The notes beneath the pieces were generated by a model. It saw only the letters and a list, made by a program, of their open reading frames with translations. It made no database searches and was not told the DNA's origin. Position numbers and translations under genes: made by a program. A stretch of DNA of 15,358 nt from Propionibacteriaceae bacterium (lineage in GTDB: Bacteria > Actinomycetota > Actinomycetes > Propionibacteriales > Propionibacteriaceae), in NCBI GenBank assembly GCA_905372155.1, contig CAJPNZ010000079.1, positions 1 through 15,358 on the forward strand, read 5' to 3'. Below are positions 13,266 to 15,358 of the stretch, piece by piece. Position 1 is the first letter of the stretch. Each line of letters starts with the position of its first letter.

Positions 13266-14696
13266 GGCTCTTCACAGAAGTGAGTGGATCAGGGGTCTGA
13301 ACCCGCCCGCGTCGGGGAGGCACCGGGCGATGTAGTTGACGATGTTGCGGAAGCCTTTGGCTGTGCCGCGGAGGTGTTCGAGTAACCCATTCACGGCCTC
13401 GGTGGGGCCGTTCGACGTGCCTGGATGGTCGAAGAACGCCAGGATGTCATCACGGCGTCGCTTCATCGTCTGCCCTAGCGACCGCAACTCCTCGAGGCCG
13501 GCCGGGACGCCGCTCTGGATGCTGGTGATGAGCCGGGTCATGATCTTCTTCCCTTCGGCCGGCTGGTCGGCTTGGTAGGCCTCGATCACGCTCTGATAGA
13601 GGCTCCAGGTGACCTCGAACGCGACATGCCGCTCGTCGGCGAACACCTTCGCGAGCCGGTGCTGCTGCTTGGTGGTCAGCAGCCCAGCCCGGGTCCGGGC
13701 GACGCGTCGGATATCGTAGAGCGGGTCACCGGAACGCCCCCGATGCCCCAGCGTCTCCTGCTGGACACGTTGCCGGCAGCGGTCGAGCTTGTCCCCTACC
13801 AGGGCCACCACATGAAAGGGATCCATCACGGTAGTGACGGTGTCGATCGTTTCGACCGCGGCGGTCTTGTAGCCGGTGAACCCGTCCATCGCGACGATCT
13901 CGACCCGGTCCCGGAACGCCTTGGTCTGGGCTTCGAGCCAGGACTTGAACGCCTGCTTCGAGCGGCCCTCGACCACGGCCAGAACCCGTGATGGGCCGGT
14001 TCTGGTCCTTGTCGGGGTCAGGTCGATGATGACGGTGACGTAAATTGTCGCCGTTTCGGGTGTGCCGCCAAAGGTGCTCATCGACCCCGACCGTGGTGAC
14101 ACCATCAAACCGGTCTGCGCTGTCGATCAGCAGCTCGGTGCCGGCGGCCAGGATCGCATCCGAGGCGGTATTCCATGCCACGCCGAGGTTGGCCGCGACC
14201 CGGGCGATCGACATCCGGTCGACCACGATCGACTTGACCGCCAACATGATCGCGTCACGCGACAGCTTCCCCTTCGACGGCGCCGCCGCCGTGATGCTGT
14301 GACGCCAGATCCGTCGACACGGCCAGCACCGGTAGCGAGGAACCACCACCTCCAGGATCGTCGGCTTCCATCCGAGCGGCACATGCACCAACCGGCGCAA
14401 CACCGCATCGTCTCGGACCCCGGCCTAGCGCAGCCCAGACACGGAAGCGGAAGTGTCGTGGGGCGGCAACGCACCACAGTGTGGTCAGGTTCGACGTGCT
14501 GGACGGTCACGAACAGCCCGAAACGTTCCAAACGACAGAACGTATCAAGGCACGGTGGGGTAGCGTTTCGCACAAGAACCCTCGGGTTTTCAGATAGGGC
14601 GTAGACACCCTCATCCCGCCAACCCCAGGGCCCGCCTCACGTCACCAGGCCCGCCCGAACTCCAGCCCCATCACCCACCACCTTCTGTGAAGAGCC
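13266..14696 (-). mobile_element. ISL3-family insertion sequence, complete, 1431 bp
   Basis: Ends are defined by perfect 15-bp terminal inverted repeats, GGCTCTTCACAGAAG at 13266-13280 and its complement at 14682-14696. This GGCTCTTC-type end and the size fit ISL3. A near-perfect 8-bp target duplication flanks it. Inside is one minus-strand transposase gene whose TGA lies within the left repeat. The transposase frame is broken twice, so the copy as given would not be autonomous. The insertion splits a TPR-like gene. Confidence 0.9.
13272..14573 (-). pseudogene. ISL3-family transposase, two compensating frameshifts
   Basis: A GTG start at 14573 (reading RNATPPCLDTFCRLERFGLF) is followed by a Cys-containing N-terminal zinc-finger-like region (VRCRPTTLPLPCLGC). 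The frame then changes near the CCCC run at 14418-14421: an in-frame TAG lies at 14427-14425 in the new frame, just before the shift. The middle frame carries RRLVHVPLGWKPTILEVVVP, the helix-turn-helix (MSIARVAANLGVAWNTA) and VGVDEHLWRHTR with the first catalytic Asp. It shifts back at AAA 14042-14044, where one extra base is present. The last frame carries YVTVIIDLTP, VAMDGFTGYK (second Asp), and GPTEAVNGLLEHLRGTAKGF (catalytic Glu). All DDE residues are present, and the repaired length of about 433 aa is normal for the family. It is either an inactivated copy or one with assembly errors. Confidence 0.88.
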
Positions 14697-14704
14697 TGAA
14701 TAGC
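14697..14704 (+). repeat. Right target-site duplication copy
   Basis: TGAATAGC directly follows the right IS end and matches the left flank TGATAGC apart from one base. Confidence 0.6.
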
Positions 14705-14851
14705 GGACAGTCGGGAAATGGCATCGCGGATCCACTGCCCGGCTTGTTCCGGTCGCCCTGCCGTCGAAAGTGTGGATGCCAGCAACAGGCGCGAATTGAT
14801 GCTTCTGCTTCTTTGCTCGAGCAAGTCGAAAAGTTCTATAGCTCTCTTTAA
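14697..14851 (-). pseudogene. Upstream part of IS-interrupted TPR-like gene
   Basis: The minus-strand frame reads LKRAIELFDLLEQRSRSINS, then RLLLASTLSTAGRPEQAGQW, then IRDAISRLSAI up to the IS. The Ala/Leu/Gly-Arg-Pro spacing is TPR-like, as in C-terminal regions of some actinobacterial helix-turn-helix/TPR regulators. That comparison is an inference. The frame meets a stop (14854-14852) upstream, and no start codon fits, so the 5' part is lost, probably through the neighbouring IS5-type element. Codons are less GC-rich than in the core genes here. Confidence 0.5.
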
Positions 14852-14869
14852 TCAAAATCCGATGCCCGT

Positions 14870-14928
14870 GGGGTATTCAGGCCGGCCAGGGGAATCAGGA
14901 TTTCCCGGGTGGATGTGCTGGATACCCC
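14870..14928. other. Nested inverted repeats beside the IS5-type element
   Basis: GGGGTATTCAG (14870-14880) and CTGGATACCCC (14918-14928) are inverted with one mismatch. Inside them GGGAA (14890-14894) and TTCCC (14902-14906) form a second hairpin. The structure lies between the IS5-type transposase stop and the TPR-like remnant, so it may be the element's end region or a terminator. Confidence 0.35.
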
Positions 14929-14957
14929 GTCGGGTGTGTAATATCCTTGAGGCTTAT

Positions 14958-15358
14958 TCATGGGGTGTAAGCGAAGATGAGTCCCGTGACGGCTTGTATT
15001 GTGGTTTCGAAGGTGTTGTAGGGGCGGCGGTAATCGGTGTGCAGGACACGCCATGTTTTGAGGTTCGCGATGACACGTTCGATGAGGTAGCGGACGCGGT
15101 TGATGGTCGTGTTGTTTCTTTTATCGGTGTCGGTGAGTTCACCATGAGCGGGTTTCCGGGTAGGGGTGATCATTCCCAATCCGATGTAGCCCTTGTCTCC
15201 AATATGCGTCGTTGCATCAAGTGCCTCGAGGAATCCGGATTCCTTGATGGCCTTTGCATCATGCACACTACCCGGCAGGGGTGGGGAGATCCAGGCGAGG
15301 TGCCCGGTCAGGGTGCAGGCCACTTGCAGGTTCACTCCCGTTGTGTGGTGCTTGCCTG
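14958..15358 (-). CDS. IS5-family transposase (DDE_Tnp_4 type), C-terminal part
   Basis: The frame is open to the window edge, so the N-terminus is missing. Visible residues, starting GKHHTTGVNLQVACTLTGHL, are followed by GSVHDAKAIKESG, then THIGDKGYIGLGMITPTRKP containing the catalytic Asp, and RVRYLIERVIANLKTWRVLH containing the catalytic Glu. This order is that of IS5-group DDE transposases common in actinobacteria. The stop is TGA at 14960-14958. The element's terminal repeat on this side was not identified, because a single end cannot be matched within the window. Nearby ISL3 and truncated genes suggest repeated insertions here. Confidence 0.85.
   Translation of the reverse strand, partial: GKHHTTGVNLQVACTLTGHLAWISPPLPGSVHDAKAIKESGFLEALDATTHIGDKGYIGLGMITPTRKPAHGELTDTDKRNNTTINRVRYLIERVIANLKTWRVLHTDYRRPYNTFETTIQAVTGLIFAYTP

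Noticed and set aside
13126..13323. 65-codon minus-strand orf taken at face value
   Set aside because: Its first third lies inside the ISL3 element. The remainder belongs to the gene interrupted by the IS.

Overview
The window is GC-rich double-stranded DNA with actinobacterial features: strong G/C third positions, several genes whose -10 box lies exactly 6 nt before the ATG (leaderless style), MerR and GntR regulators, and copies of a GGTTGAGCC...GTCGAAACC intergenic repeat of a type common in Propionibacteriaceae and relatives. A Propionibacterium/Arachnia/Tessaracoccus-type organism is the most likely source. This is inferred from style and gene content, as no marker gene was compared.

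Layout. 1-1104: a divergent pair of a GntR-like regulator (5' end only) and deoC (deoxyribose-phosphate aldolase), with a HutC-type operator between them. 1161-2724: a broken ycaQ-like DNA glycosylase gene fused out of frame to the tail of a methyltransferase, followed by an intact paralogous methyltransferase. 2788-4893: yajQ, tRNA-Tyr, a GNAT acetyltransferase and deoD (purine nucleoside phosphorylase). The last two share a 30-bp divergent promoter region. 4894-5211: an intergenic repeat cluster. 5212-7477: a GPH-type sugar/cation symporter and a divergent MerR regulator with a GyrI-like ligand domain, whose own promoter has the 19-bp spacer and palindrome typical of MerR targets. 7508-8826: tandem 23-bp repeats and a DUF4143-type ATPase with a PD-(D/E)XK-like tail. 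8990-10777: a long-chain acyl-CoA ligase.

From about 10.8 kb on the window looks accessory. A minus-strand operon holds a frame-disrupted unknown gene, a DUF1704/MATCAP-like zinc carboxypeptidase and a 63-codon orf. Upstream of it lies the C-terminal part of a TPR-like gene, split by a 1431-bp ISL3-family insertion sequence. The IS has perfect 15-bp ends and a near-perfect 8-bp target duplication, and removing it restores one reading frame. A partial IS5-type transposase closes the window.

Functional links. deoC and deoD both serve (deoxy)nucleoside breakdown: phosphorolysis yields deoxyribose-1-phosphate, and after mutase action DeoC makes acetaldehyde and glyceraldehyde-3-phosphate. The best candidate for something undescribed is the DUF1704 metallopeptidase operon with its two uncharacterised partners and IS-disrupted upstream gene. 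Single-base frameshifts recur in the ycaQ, orfA and transposase genes, so either local decay or assembly error must be settled before reading much into them.
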